From positions 1 through 64,000 of the forward strand of contig JAJQFD010000024.1 in the NCBI GenBank assembly GCA_021201335.1: a stretch of 64,000 bases of DNA, read 5' to 3'. Position numbers and translations under genes: made by a program. The stretch is from Bacteroides sp. Lineage in GTDB: Bacteria > Bacteroidota > Bacteroidia > Bacteroidales > Bacteroidaceae. Shown in pieces: positions 15,673 to 24,439 of the stretch. Under the pieces are notes generated by a model. It had not been told where the DNA came from and did not search any database. It worked only from the letters and a program-made list of their open reading frames with translations. Every line of letters begins with the position of its first letter. The stretch's first letter is position 1.

Positions 15673-18356
15673 TTAGTTTTATTTGTAATGCGTTTGATTA
15701 ATCGTACAATCTCCCCTATCCATAATACGGCAGAAGAAGCGGCGATGATTATCAGCCAGGTTTTTAAATCCATGGGTTCGGTACGGAATACGGTGCGACC
15801 AAACTGAACAATGAGGAATTGTCCTAAAAGAATAATAAAAAGGACAATCTGTGTGCCGTATGATTTGAATAATCCTTTAAATGCAGAATCATTTGTGCCA
15901 AACACTCGTGCATTGAGCAGGTTCCAGAACTGAAGCATAACAAAGAAAGTAAAGAAGATAGTCAGTCGTTGTATCGTCATACCTCCTTCTGAGTTTGTAA
16001 AGTAGTAAATCAATATCATTAGTACAATTAGAAAAGCTGTACCGACACCGAAAATATAATAGGCCATGGACCTGGTAATGATAAAATCTGTACTACGGCG
16101 AGGTTTTTCTTTCATCACCTCTTCATTGGGCGGAATAGAAGCCAGTGCCAGCGCAGCAAAAGTATCCATAATTAAATTCACCCACAGCATTTGTGTAACG
16201 GTGAGTGGAAGTTCCGTTCCTATAAAGGAGCCCAGTAAGACAATCAACAACGCAACAAAGTTAATGATGAGCTGGAAAACGATAAATCGTTGTATATTCT
16301 TATACAGGGAACGTCCCCACATCACGGCTGTGCTGATACTATTAAAGGAATCGTCCAGTAAAGTGATGTCACTCGCTTCTTTCGCTACCGAAGTTCCCGT
16401 GCCCATCGACAATCCCACCTGTGCCCGGTTTAATGCCGGAGCATCATTGGTTCCGTCGCCGGTTACGGCTACTACTTCTCCTTGTTGCTGCAAAAGTTGT
16501 ACGAGGCGTTGCTTATCGGTAGGGCGTGCGCGAGACATAATTTTAAGATCCTGCACCCGAGCCGAGGCATTTTCATCACTGAGTTGGGCAAATTCAGCAC
16601 CGGTTATCCGGTTCTGGTCGGTATCTTCTGTTGTCCACAGTCCTATCTGACGGGCGATTTCCGTAGCAGTTCCCTGCGTATCTCCCGTTACGATTTTTAT
16701 GTCTATTCCGGCCGACTGGCATTTATCAATGGCGGCGGGCACATCGGGGCGAATCGGATCGGAGATCGCAACAACACCCAGAAAGCTCAGACCTGATAAA
16801 TCTTCCATCGAAATGGATTCTTCTTCTCCCTCTTCCAGAATTTTGAAGGCAAAGCCTAAAGTACGCATAGCCATATTCTGGTAAGCAAGTAATTGAGCCT
16901 CAACAGTGGAACGATATTCAGCCGAAGGTACTTTTTTTCCATCCAGTATCACCTCTTTACATTTGGTAAAAACAATTTCAGGAGCCCCTTTTACGTACAG
17001 TACTTTTTTGTTCAGGAGAGGCGATTCTACAATTGTTGCCATATATTTACGCTCGGTGGAGAAGGTTAGCTGGTCGATAATTGTCGCATTCTCCCGGATA
17101 TCCAGGTATTTGTATCCTTTGTCATTTAGCCAGAGTAACAAGGCTACTTCTGTGGGATTACCTACTCCTTTTAACTTTCCACCCGGTTCCGGTTCTTCCA
17201 GGAAAGCGGTGGAATTGGCGCTTATGTTTTCTACAATCAGTTTGCTGATGTCATTATCACCCAGTTCACCACCGTTCTTTAATGCGTAAAATCTCGGTTC
17301 GTAAACACGCATCTGGTTTTGCGTCAGTGTACCTGTTTTGTCTGTACAAATAACCGTAATAGCACCCATTGTTTCGCTGGCGTGCATTTTCCTCACCAGG
17401 TTGTTGGTAGAGAGCATACGGCGCATGTTGAGAGCCAGACTGAGTGTTACACTCATGGGTAATCCTTCGGGTACAGCTACTACAATCAGGGTAACGGCCA
17501 TCATGAAGTATTTAAGCACAATTTGTGCGATAGCCATGTAGTTGTCAACACCGGTTATCTCGTTCGAGCTGAAATAATGATAAAGGTCTTTGGAAACGAA
17601 CACAAGAAAAGTAGCCGCAGCAACCGTAAAACCAATGCGTCCGATGAGTTTGGCCAGTTTGGCGAGCTGAATATTAAGTGGAGTAGGCTCCATGTTGTCT
17701 GTCAGACTTTGTTGTGCCACGGTTCCAATCTCCGTTGCATCACCCACTTTCGTGACTTTCATCTTTCCGTGACCATCTACCACTGTAGTACCCCTCAGGA
17801 CGAGATTGGAAGCATACGTTGCTTCTTCATCAAAATCATCTTCCTTAACAGTTTTGTTCACTATCGGTTCACCGGTGAGATTCGATTCGTTGACCTGCAT
17901 AGAGATCGATTCCAGCAATTCTCCGTCTGCCGGAATTTCTTCGCCAGTCTCCAGAAGCACAATATCCCCTACTACAATGTCTTTTCGGGGAACCTCTTGT
18001 ATTCTTCCGTTTCTGATTACTTTAACAAGTGTTTCTTCATTGACAGTATTTAGTAAATCGAACTTCTTATTGGCATCATATTCAAAGAAAAACCCGATAC
18101 CTGTTGCCAGTAAAATCGCAATGATTATCCCAATAGATTCGGCATATTCATTTTCGATGACTGAAATAATTAAGGAGAAAACAACGGCTACTAATAAGAT
18201 ACGGATAACAGGATCTTCAAATTTTTCCAGATAAAGTTTCCATAAAGAAGGTCTTTTCGGGGGAGTCAGTAAATTTATGCCGTGCTTTTCCCTGCTTTGC
18301 AACACTTCTTCGTCGCTAAGCCCACGGTGAAAGTCGGTATCATTATTTGTACTCAT
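15669..18356 (-). CDS. Calcium-translocating P-type ATPase (PMCA type)
   Basis: An 895-residue P2-type ATPase. Order of features: N-terminal cation ATPase domain, TM1-2, actuator domain with TGEP (161-164), TM3-4 with the ion-binding PEGLP (296-300), phosphorylation site DKTGTLTQ (Asp339), nucleotide-binding domain (KGAPE), hinge motif TGDGTNDAP, then TM5-10. PEGLP in TM4 is typical of Ca2+ pumps. It would export Ca2+ from the cytoplasm. It leads an apparent operon with the HAD phosphatase and ribF. Confidence 0.9.
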   Translation of the reverse strand: MSTNNDTDFHRGLSDEEVLQSREKHGINLLTPPKRPSLWKLYLEKFEDPVIRILLVAVVFSLIISVIENEYAESIGIIIAILLATGIGFFFEYDANKKFDLLNTVNEETLVKVIRNGRIQEVPRKDIVVGDIVLLETGEEIPADGELLESISMQVNESNLTGEPIVNKTVKEDDFDEEATYASNLVLRGTTVVDGHGKMKVTKVGDATEIGTVAQQSLTDNMEPTPLNIQLAKLAKLIGRIGFTVAAATFLVFVSKDLYHYFSSNEITGVDNYMAIAQIVLKYFMMAVTLIVVAVPEGLPMSVTLSLALNMRRMLSTNNLVRKMHASETMGAITVICTDKTGTLTQNQMRVYEPRFYALKNGGELGDNDISKLIVENISANSTAFLEEPEPGGKLKGVGNPTEVALLLWLNDKGYKYLDIRENATIIDQLTFSTERKYMATIVESPLLNKKVLYVKGAPEIVFTKCKEVILDGKKVPSAEYRSTVEAQLLAYQNMAMRTLGFAFKILEEGEEESISMEDLSGLSFLGVVAISDPIRPDVPAAIDKCQSAGIDIKIVTGDTQGTATEIARQIGLWTTEDTDQNRITGAEFAQLSDENASARVQDLKIMSRARPTDKQRLVQLLQQQGEVVAVTGDGTNDAPALNRAQVGLSMGTGTSVAKEASDITLLDDSFNSISTAVMWGRSLYKNIQRFIVFQLIINFVALLIVLLGSFIGTELPLTVTQMLWVNLIMDTFAALALASIPPNEEVMKEKPRRSTDFIITRSMAYYIFGVGTAFLIVLMILIYYFTNSEGGMTIQRLTIFFTFFVMLQFWNLLNARVFGTNDSAFKGLFKSYGTQIVLFIILLGQFLIVQFGRTVFRTEPMDLKTWLIIIAASSAVLWIGEIVRLIKRITNKTK

Positions 18357-18619
18357 ATAAACATCTTGTTTTGATCCGGTTTAAGTTGATCATCTATTCT
18401 TCAACTAATGGTAAACAAATACCTGCCAAATATGTTTGAGGGGTATATTCGAAAAAAGAATGCCACAAAGCAATAAAACTGCAGTAAAAAAGCAAGAATA
18501 TATTACCGGCATTGTTGTACCGACCGACAAAGTTAATTGAAAAAAAAGTAATTTATTGCTAAACAAAATAGTTATTTTTACGTTTAATAATATAAAACAA
18601 AGTAAAGAAGGAGACTATT

Positions 18620-18781
18620 ATGAAGTACATTTGCACCATTTGTGAATATATTTATGATCCGGCCCAGGGTGATCCGGATAGTGGTATTGATCCAGGTACT
18701 GAATTTGCCGATATTCTCGATGATTGGACTTGCCCTCTTTGCGGAGTCGGCAAGAGCGATTTTGAACCGTATGAAGAATAA
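18620..18781 (+). CDS. Rubredoxin
   Basis: A 53-residue rubredoxin. The two iron-binding knuckles are CTIC (Cys5, Cys8) and CPLCG (Cys38, Cys41), spaced as in canonical rubredoxins. The [13 protein letters not shown] and DDWTCP segments are family hallmarks. It carries a single Fe(SCys)4 centre for one-electron transfer, usually to peroxide- or oxygen-reducing enzymes in anaerobes. A purine-rich ribosome-binding sequence (AAAGAAGGAGA) lies just before the ATG, stronger than is usual here. It is monocistronic with its own terminator. Confidence 0.96.
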   Translation: MKYICTICEYIYDPAQGDPDSGIDPGTEFADILDDWTCPLCGVGKSDFEPYEE

Positions 18782-18810
18782 TATGAAGTAAAAATTTATC
18801 AGATAAGTAG

Positions 18811-18843
18811 CTGCCTGGGAAATTTTCGGGCAGTTGTTTTTTT
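18811..18843 (+). terminator. Rho-independent terminator after rubredoxin
   Basis: The hairpin CTGCCTGGGAAA/TTTTCGGGCAG, with some wobble pairs, is followed by a T-rich tail (TTGTTTTTTT), 30 bp after the rubredoxin stop. Confidence 0.8.
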
Positions 18844-18921
18844 ATACTCATTTTAAATTTATCACTCTCTTTCTCATCTTCTTGCTCTGTACGGTAAGTG
18901 TATTCTCGCTATTTTGATGAA

Positions 18922-19031
18922 CTTGCAGACTAGTGCTATCGTATTTGCAGACTAGCGCTATCGTATTTGTAGAGTAGGGCTATCGTATTTGTAGAGTAAG
19001 GCTATCGTATTGGCAGCTCATACATATCGTA
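18922..19031. repeat. Tandem array B, five 22-bp units
   Basis: Units start at 18922, 18944, 18966, 18988 and 19010. The first four share the form TTGnAGAnTAnnGCTATCGTA; the fifth is degenerate but keeps TATCGTA in phase. The array lies between the rubredoxin terminator and the epimerase promoter. It has the same period as arrays A, C and D. Its CTAnCGnnATC core matches that of arrays C and D, on the same strand. Confidence 0.9.
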
Positions 19032-19113
19032 CAGATATATTCATGCTCACTCTTTGAGGGGGTATGAGGAAGTGTTTTTTTTCTTTATTTTCTTTCTATT
19101 TCACATAATATAT

Positions 19114-19121
19114 TACCTTTG
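19114..19121 (+). promoter_or_regulatory. TAnnTTTG -7 element
   Basis: TACCTTTG lies 26 bp before the preferred start of the epimerase gene (19148). It would place transcription initiation downstream of an alternative in-frame upstream start at 19127. Confidence 0.55.
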
Positions 19122-19147
19122 TCTGCTTGGAAAAACACAAGTCAGAC

Positions 19148-20095
19148 ATGAATAAGACGATCCTTATCACAGGTGCCGCCGGTAATCTGGGTGGACTGTT
19201 AGCACATCATCTGAAGGAGAAGAATTTGCACCTTCTGATCCATCATAAAGATGTTGACAATGATTTAAAAGGTCAGCCTAATATCCAGATATACCGTGCT
19301 GATCTGGCAAAAAGAGAGACACTTACCGCTGCATTGCAAAACGTGGATGTGGTAGTCCATTTTGCCGGAGTGTTATTTAAGGCCAATCCTGAAAAATTCC
19401 TTCCTGTTACCAATACCACCTATTTTAATAACCTGCTTGATGTAGCAATTGCTCAACGGGTGAAGCGCATTATCCTGATAAGTTTTCCGCATGTGGAAGG
19501 AGAAACGACACCTGAACATCCGGCAACTGGCCGTTTGGATGGGAATCCGGTTTCCACTCATGCAATGACCCGTTTGGAAGAGGAGAAAGCTTTGTTTAGC
19601 CGTTGTAAGGAAGCAGCTATCGAAGCTGTTTCACTGCGTGTTGGTATGGTTTATGGAAAAGGAATCTTAATGATTGATACAGCCGAATGGTTTGGCAGGC
19701 ATTATTTGTTGGGAGTCTGGAGAAAGCTTACTTATATTCACTTGATTTCCAAAGATGATTTTCTGGTAGCAACGACAGCAGCCATTGAACGGGAGGATGT
19801 GGAAGGTATCTACCACCTAGGTGATGAGGGCGTTCAAACGCTGCAAACTTTCCTTGATCAAGTAGCTGTGCACAAGAAATACCATAAACCCTGGCGAATG
19901 CCCGTATGGATGATTATGCTGGCTGCCAGTGCCTTTGAATTGTTTTCTTCTCTCTTTGGAACCCGTAGCCCTTTAACCCGGGATTTTATCCGGATCGGGA
20001 GAGTTTCTTATTACGGAGATACTTCACGAATGCGCAGTGAACTACTGCCTCAACTGAAGTACAAGACTTTTGAGGATGGAATTGATACGTTTTGA
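19148..20095 (+). CDS. NAD(P)-dependent epimerase/dehydratase (extended SDR)
   Basis: A 315-residue Rossmann-fold protein. The start at 19148 puts the nucleotide-binding motif TGAAGNLGG at residues 8-16. An in-frame start at 19127 is disfavoured because it coincides with the predicted transcription start. HFAG marks strand 4. The usual YxxxK catalytic pair is not obvious, as the region reads HAMTRLEEEK, so this may be an atypical SDR acting as a reductase or nucleotide-binding regulator. The substrate is unknown. It is convergent with the ankyrin genes. Confidence 0.75.
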   Translation: MNKTILITGAAGNLGGLLAHHLKEKNLHLLIHHKDVDNDLKGQPNIQIYRADLAKRETLTAALQNVDVVVHFAGVLFKANPEKFLPVTNTTYFNNLLDVAIAQRVKRIILISFPHVEGETTPEHPATGRLDGNPVSTHAMTRLEEEKALFSRCKEAAIEAVSLRVGMVYGKGILMIDTAEWFGRHYLLGVWRKLTYIHLISKDDFLVATTAAIEREDVEGIYHLGDEGVQTLQTFLDQVAVHKKYHKPWRMPVWMIMLAASAFELFSSLFGTRSPLTRDFIRIGRVSYYGDTSRMRSELLPQLKYKTFEDGIDTF

Positions 20096-20160
20096 AAAAA
20101 ATATAAAGGCATTAAATCTATAGAAACAGTTTTGTGCATTCAATAAATATGTTAGTAATA

Positions 20161-20193
20161 GAAAAAGCGCGAACTTCATCATTCGCGTTTTTC
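20161..20193. terminator. Bidirectional terminator between convergent genes
   Basis: GAAAAAGCGCGAA and TTCGCGTTTTTC form a hairpin with an eight-base loop and one bulge. A tracts on one side and T tracts on the other suit termination from both the epimerase and the ankyrin gene. Confidence 0.7.
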
Positions 20194-20210
20194 GAATCAT
20201 AAAAAGGGGT

Positions 20211-20696
20211 TTAAAGTAAGGGGATAGCTTCCAGCTTAATTCCGTGATGAATCATATAGGAAATTACGTCTTCCTGATTTCTATCCTTTCGTTTCGGATC
20301 AACTCCCAAATTGATTAATGCTTTGATAAATTCAATACTATTCTGATAGGTAATCTGCATATAGAACAAAGGAGTTCTTCCCATCTTATCAACCAGTCTG
20401 GGGTTTATTCTGTACTTCTCCAGCACGGGTAATAAGCTGAGGCCTATTTCAGCATTAAACTGGGCCAGATGATGCAAAATCGTCATACCATTTTTGTCTT
20501 TGGCATTTACGTCTGCTCCCTTCAAGAGTAAGGTTTCAATTTGTTTCTTCCATTTAGCCAGAATTGCGGAAGTTATTTCAGATACATTATACTGCCGGAT
20601 GGTTAGCAGTAATTTTTCATTCAATCTTTTCTTTTTCTCTGTGTCAGAAAAATTCTTTCGAGCAGTTGTGGGTTTTTTAGTCTTTTCTTTTTTCAT
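20211..20696 (-). CDS. Ankyrin repeat protein (copy 1)
   Basis: A 161-residue protein with a lysine-rich N-terminus (KKEKTKKPTTARKNFSDTEKKK) and about three ankyrin repeats: LLLKGADVNAKDKNGMTILHHLA, LVDKMGRTPLFYMQ and ALINLGVDPKRKDRN. No signal peptide is present, so it is probably cytoplasmic. Ankyrin repeats mediate protein-protein contacts. It lies 248 bp from a second ankyrin gene on the same strand. The partner and role are unknown. Confidence 0.82.
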   Translation of the reverse strand: MKKEKTKKPTTARKNFSDTEKKKRLNEKLLLTIRQYNVSEITSAILAKWKKQIETLLLKGADVNAKDKNGMTILHHLAQFNAEIGLSLLPVLEKYRINPRLVDKMGRTPLFYMQITYQNSIEFIKALINLGVDPKRKDRNQEDVISYMIHHGIKLEAIPLL

Positions 20697-20944
20697 GTGT
20701 TAGGTGTGTTTGTGGTGGAATATCAGCTCTAAAAGCAAATGTATAGAAATAAAATTAGAATTTCCATACTAATTAAGAGATATTTTTTCTCATCCATTGA
20801 GATTTGCCAATGTCCAGATTTGTAAAATAAAAAACTCACTACCCTTTACTATAATTTTTATTTTTAAAATATGTTGTTTCGTTTTTCTTTTATGGTTTCT
20901 CCTTTTTCCTTTACAAAATCATATTTATAATTATACCATTTCTC

Positions 20945-21364
20945 TTATTGTAATTTATCAGTTATTCCTTCAAATAGTTTCTGTGCGGGAAGATGATAAT
21001 TTTGAGCAAAGGACACAGGAGTTCTTCCTAAGTTATCAACTAAGTCAATTTTAGCACCATATTTTAATAATAACTTTATGATATCTACTCTAGGTTCTTC
21101 ATTGAATGTGGAATTGTATTCACTTTCTTCTACTGCAATTTCAATAGCTTCTATTAAAGGAGTATTTATTCTTTCGTCCATAAAGTTTGGGTCTGCCCCA
21201 TATTTAAGTAAAATTTCAACTACATTTAGATTTCCTGTACCGATGGCTACTAAAAGGGGTGTACTGTTTTGGGCACTCACATAATTAAGATTTGGAGTAT
21301 TTTCTATAATAAAATTTTGCGCTTCATCAAATCTTTCGTTGAAGAGTAAAGTCGTTAAGTTCAT
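20945..21364 (-). CDS. Ankyrin repeat protein (copy 2)
   Basis: A 139-residue protein made of ankyrin repeats: STPLLVAIGTGNLNVVEILLKYGADPNFMD, INTPLIEAIE, IIKLLLKYGAKIDLVDNLGRTPVSFAQ. No signal peptide or other domain. It is related in architecture to the adjacent downstream ankyrin gene, but lacks that protein's lysine-rich N-terminus. The intervening 248 bp are AT-rich and have no recognised signal. Confidence 0.82.
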   Translation of the reverse strand: MNLTTLLFNERFDEAQNFIIENTPNLNYVSAQNSTPLLVAIGTGNLNVVEILLKYGADPNFMDERINTPLIEAIEIAVEESEYNSTFNEEPRVDIIKLLLKYGAKIDLVDNLGRTPVSFAQNYHLPAQKLFEGITDKLQ

Positions 21365-21560
21365 ATATTAATTGAATGTTTATGGATATTCATTCTATAA
21401 GCTATATCTTCTTCGATATTAGGTCTTTTATTCCTAAACTCATTGAAAAGTATCTGTACAGGAATCAATAAAGCTGAATCATTACTGGCTTATATTCTGC
21501 CATGAAATATAGGCTACAGCTTTCAAAGCTGAATCTTTGTAGTATTGATTAACTGGGTAA

Positions 21561-21610
21561 AAAAATCTCCTTTCCTGTATCTCTATGAAAGAGTAGGAAA
21601 GGAGATTTTA
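21561..21610. terminator. Strong terminator downstream of pckA
   Basis: A 15-bp perfect inverted repeat (AAAATCTCCTTTCCT and its complement) encloses an 18-base loop. A and T runs on both sides make it usable from either strand. It lies about 45 bp beyond the pckA stop codon. Confidence 0.85.
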
Positions 21611-21656
21611 TAAGGCTTAATTCAAAAGGAATGCTTTTGAACTTATTCTTTAGCTA

Positions 21657-23264
21657 TTAAAGTTTTGGACCAGCAGCTACTAATGATTTACCAGCTTCGT
21701 TACCAGTGAACTTAGAGAAGTTCTTGATGAAACGTCCGGCAAGATCTTTTGCTTTTTCGTCCCACTGAGCAGCGTCAGCATAAGTGTCGCGTGGGTCAAG
21801 GATAGCAGGATCAACACCTGGAAGTTCTGTTGGAACAACGAAATCAAAGTAAGGCATAGTCTTAGTAGGAGCCTTGTCGATTGAGCCGTCAAGGATAGCG
21901 TCGATAATACCACGAGTATCTTTGATAGAGATACGTTTGCCGCTACCGTTCCATCCTGTGTTTACCAAATAAGCTTTAGCACCTGATTTTTCCATCTTCT
22001 TCACTAATTCTTCAGCGTATTTAGTTGGGTGCAATGAAAGGAATGCAGCACCAAAACAAGCTGAGAATGTAGGAGTTGGTTCAGTGATACCACGTTCTGT
22101 ACCAGCCAATTTAGCAGTGAAACCAGACAGGAAGTAATATTTAGTTTGCTCTGAATTCAGGATAGATACTGGAGGCAATACACCGAATGCATCAGCTGAC
22201 AAGAAGATAACTTGTTTAGCAGCCGGACCTTTAGATACCGGTTTTACGATATTAACAATGTGATCGATCGGATAAGAAACACGGGTGTTTTCAGTTACAC
22301 TCTTATCGTTGAAGTCGATTTTACCATTCGCATCAACAGTAACGTTTTCAAGAAGAGCATCGCGACGGATAGCGTTGAAGATATCAGGTTCAGCTTCTTT
22401 GCTCAGGTTGATAACTTTTGCATAGCAACCACCTTCGAAGTTGAATACACCTTCATCATCCCAACCATGTTCGTCATCACCGATCAACAAACGTTTCGGA
22501 TCTGTAGAAAGAGTTGTTTTACCTGTTCCTGAAAGACCGAAGAATACAGCAGTGTTTTCACCGTTCATGTCAGTATTAGCAGAGCAGTGCATAGAAGCCA
22601 TACCTTGCAATGGAAGCAGATAGTTCATGTAAGAGAACATACCTTTTTTCATTTCTCCACCGTACCATGTGTTCAGGATTACCTGGATCTTTTCAGTAAG
22701 GTTGAATACAACTGCAGTTTCTGAGTTAAGACCCAGTTCTTTGTAGTTTTCAACTTTAGACTTAGAAGCGTTCATGATAACGAAATCAGGTTCACCGAAG
22801 TTAGCCAGTTCTTCAGCAGTAGGGCGGATGAACATGTTAGTCACAAAGTGAGCCTGCCATGCTACTTCCATAATGAAACGAAGTTTCAAACGGCTGTTTT
22901 CGTTCGCACCGCAGAAAGCGTCAACAACGAAAAGTCTTTTGCCTGAAAGTTGTTTAGTAGCTAAATCTTTCACTGCAGTCCAGCATTTTGCGTCTACAGG
23001 TTTGTTATCATTTTTGTATTCTTCAGAAGTCCACCATACAGTGTCTTTACTGGTTTCGTCCATTACAAAGAATTTATCTTTAGGAGAACGACCTGTATAA
23101 ACTCCTGTCATTACGTTTACAGCGCCCAATTCAGTTACCTGACCTTTTTCATAACCTTGAAGTTCGGGTTTAGTTTCCTCAGCGAACAAAGTGTCAAACG
23201 ACGGGTTATGAACAATTTCAGTAACACCGGTAATACCGTACTTGCTTAAGTCTAAATTTGCCAT
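21657..23264 (-). CDS. pckA: Phosphoenolpyruvate carboxykinase (ATP)
   Basis: A 535-residue enzyme of standard length. The kinase P-loop GLSGTGKT is at residues 243-250. The PEPCK-specific segments [13 protein letters not shown] [12 protein letters not shown] (near 57-67), MHCSANTD, the metal-binding GDDEHGWDD (262-270) and [12 protein letters not shown] are present. In Bacteroidales it fixes CO2 onto PEP to give oxaloacetate and ATP in the succinate-forming branch, and can also work in gluconeogenesis. It has a recognisable promoter and a strong terminator, so it is monocistronic and probably highly expressed. Confidence 0.97.
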   Translation of the reverse strand: MANLDLSKYGITGVTEIVHNPSFDTLFAEETKPELQGYEKGQVTELGAVNVMTGVYTGRSPKDKFFVMDETSKDTVWWTSEEYKNDNKPVDAKCWTAVKDLATKQLSGKRLFVVDAFCGANENSRLKLRFIMEVAWQAHFVTNMFIRPTAEELANFGEPDFVIMNASKSKVENYKELGLNSETAVVFNLTEKIQVILNTWYGGEMKKGMFSYMNYLLPLQGMASMHCSANTDMNGENTAVFFGLSGTGKTTLSTDPKRLLIGDDEHGWDDEGVFNFEGGCYAKVINLSKEAEPDIFNAIRRDALLENVTVDANGKIDFNDKSVTENTRVSYPIDHIVNIVKPVSKGPAAKQVIFLSADAFGVLPPVSILNSEQTKYYFLSGFTAKLAGTERGITEPTPTFSACFGAAFLSLHPTKYAEELVKKMEKSGAKAYLVNTGWNGSGKRISIKDTRGIIDAILDGSIDKAPTKTMPYFDFVVPTELPGVDPAILDPRDTYADAAQWDEKAKDLAGRFIKNFSKFTGNEAGKSLVAAGPKL

Positions 23265-23357
23265 TTTAAATTAAATTAATTGAGTTGATATTATAAATTG
23301 TATACTTTTCTGTGCTTTTCCAACCAAGGTGTAAACTACGCCCTAGTAAACCGGATA

Positions 23358-23386
23358 CAAAAGTAGTGTTTTTCGGGAGAAACAAA
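23358..23386 (-). promoter_or_regulatory. pckA promoter
   Basis: On the minus strand TTTG is followed after 17 bases by TACTTTTG, matching the Bacteroidota -33/-7 consensus. It lies about 95 bp upstream of the pckA ATG, leaving a moderately long untranslated leader. Confidence 0.65.
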
Positions 23387-23472
23387 TCATATATTAAAGA
23401 AATTTTTCTCTAATAAGAATTGTTTTATAAATAGATAGCAAAATTTGTAAACCCGACCTTACAGTTTTGAAT

Positions 23473-23480
23473 TATCTTTG
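23473..23480 (+). promoter_or_regulatory. TAnnTTTG -7 element of upp
   Basis: TATCTTTG lies 45 bp before the upp start. A TTTG further upstream (23444) is spaced somewhat too far for an ideal -33 box. Confidence 0.5.
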
Positions 23481-23525
23481 TGTCTTGTATGATAAAAATG
23501 AATAAATAAAAGCATAATCTTACTT

Positions 23526-24179
23526 ATGGAAATTAATAATCTAAGTGATACACACTCGATATTGAACCAGTTTGTATCCGAAATCCGGAACGTAAAAGTA
23601 CAGCATGATCGCCTCCGTTTTCGCCGTAATATTGAGCGCATTGGTGAAATCATGGCATACGAAATCAGCAAAACTTTCGACTATTCTTCCAAAGATATTC
23701 AGACTCCCCTAGGCAATGCACCTGTTTTTACGCCGGATAACCCATTAGTTATAAGTACCATCCTTCGAGCGGGCATCCCTTTTCATCAGGGATTCCTGAG
23801 TTATTATGATTATGCTGAAAATGCTTTTGTTTCTGCTTATCGCAAATACAAGGATACCCTGAAGTTTGATATCTTTATAGAATATATTGCCTCTCCACGG
23901 ATAGATGGCAAGACACTTATTATCACTGACCCGATGCTGGCTACCGGAAGCTCAATGGAGCTTACTTATAAAGCCATGTTAACCAAAGGAACTCCCCGGG
24001 AAATCCACATTGCTTCTATCATTGCCAGTCAGCAAGCGATAGATCATGTAGCGAAAGTTTTCCCTTTTGAAAAGACGACTGTTTGGTGTGCTGTGATTGA
24101 TCCTGAAATTGACGCCCATTCTTATATCGTTCCGGGATTAGGGGATGCCGGAGATTTGGCGTATGGGGAGAAAGATTAG
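23526..24179 (+). CDS. upp: Uracil phosphoribosyltransferase
   Basis: A 217-residue phosphoribosyltransferase. The PRPP-binding region reads IITDPMLATGSSMELTYKAM, a typical UPRT variant, and the C-terminal uracil-binding region reads YIVPGLGDAGDLAYG. RAGIPFHQGF corresponds to the conserved flexible-loop region. It converts uracil and PRPP to UMP in pyrimidine salvage, in the cytoplasm. It is transcribed alone, divergently from pckA. Confidence 0.94.
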   Translation: MEINNLSDTHSILNQFVSEIRNVKVQHDRLRFRRNIERIGEIMAYEISKTFDYSSKDIQTPLGNAPVFTPDNPLVISTILRAGIPFHQGFLSYYDYAENAFVSAYRKYKDTLKFDIFIEYIASPRIDGKTLIITDPMLATGSSMELTYKAMLTKGTPREIHIASIIASQQAIDHVAKVFPFEKTTVWCAVIDPEIDAHSYIVPGLGDAGDLAYGEKD

Positions 24180-24241
24180 GCCTGTTTGAAAGGTATGGGT
24201 TCCACTTGTAGGTACCCGTACCCCTACGGATATCTTTCATG

Positions 24242-24329
24242 AAATCCTACCGGCATCCGGTCCAAATTCAACCGGCATCCGAGGTAAAATCTACCATCAT
24301 TTCACCTAAATCCTACCGTCTCCCGATAA
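24242..24329. repeat. Tandem array C, four 22-bp units
   Basis: Units start at 24242, 24264, 24286 and 24308 and follow AAATCCTACCGGCATCCGGTCC with increasing divergence. The array sits 62 bp after the upp stop and ahead of the rhamnosidase promoter. Its unit consensus is nearly the same as that of array D, 27 kb away. Confidence 0.9.
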
Positions 24330-24413
24330 GACTCTAAACAGCAAAGAGAAAGTAAAAGCAAAATGCGTAAGATTAGTATCAAAAGAAAAACTTCTTCTTT
24401 CGATTGTTATTTT

Positions 24414-24421
24414 TATTTTTG
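24414..24421 (+). promoter_or_regulatory. TAnnTTTG -7 element
   Basis: TATTTTTG lies about 20 bp before the rhamnosidase start. The leader would be very short. No convincing -33 element was seen. Confidence 0.4.
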
Positions 24422-24439
24422 TAGTTTAACTAACCTATC

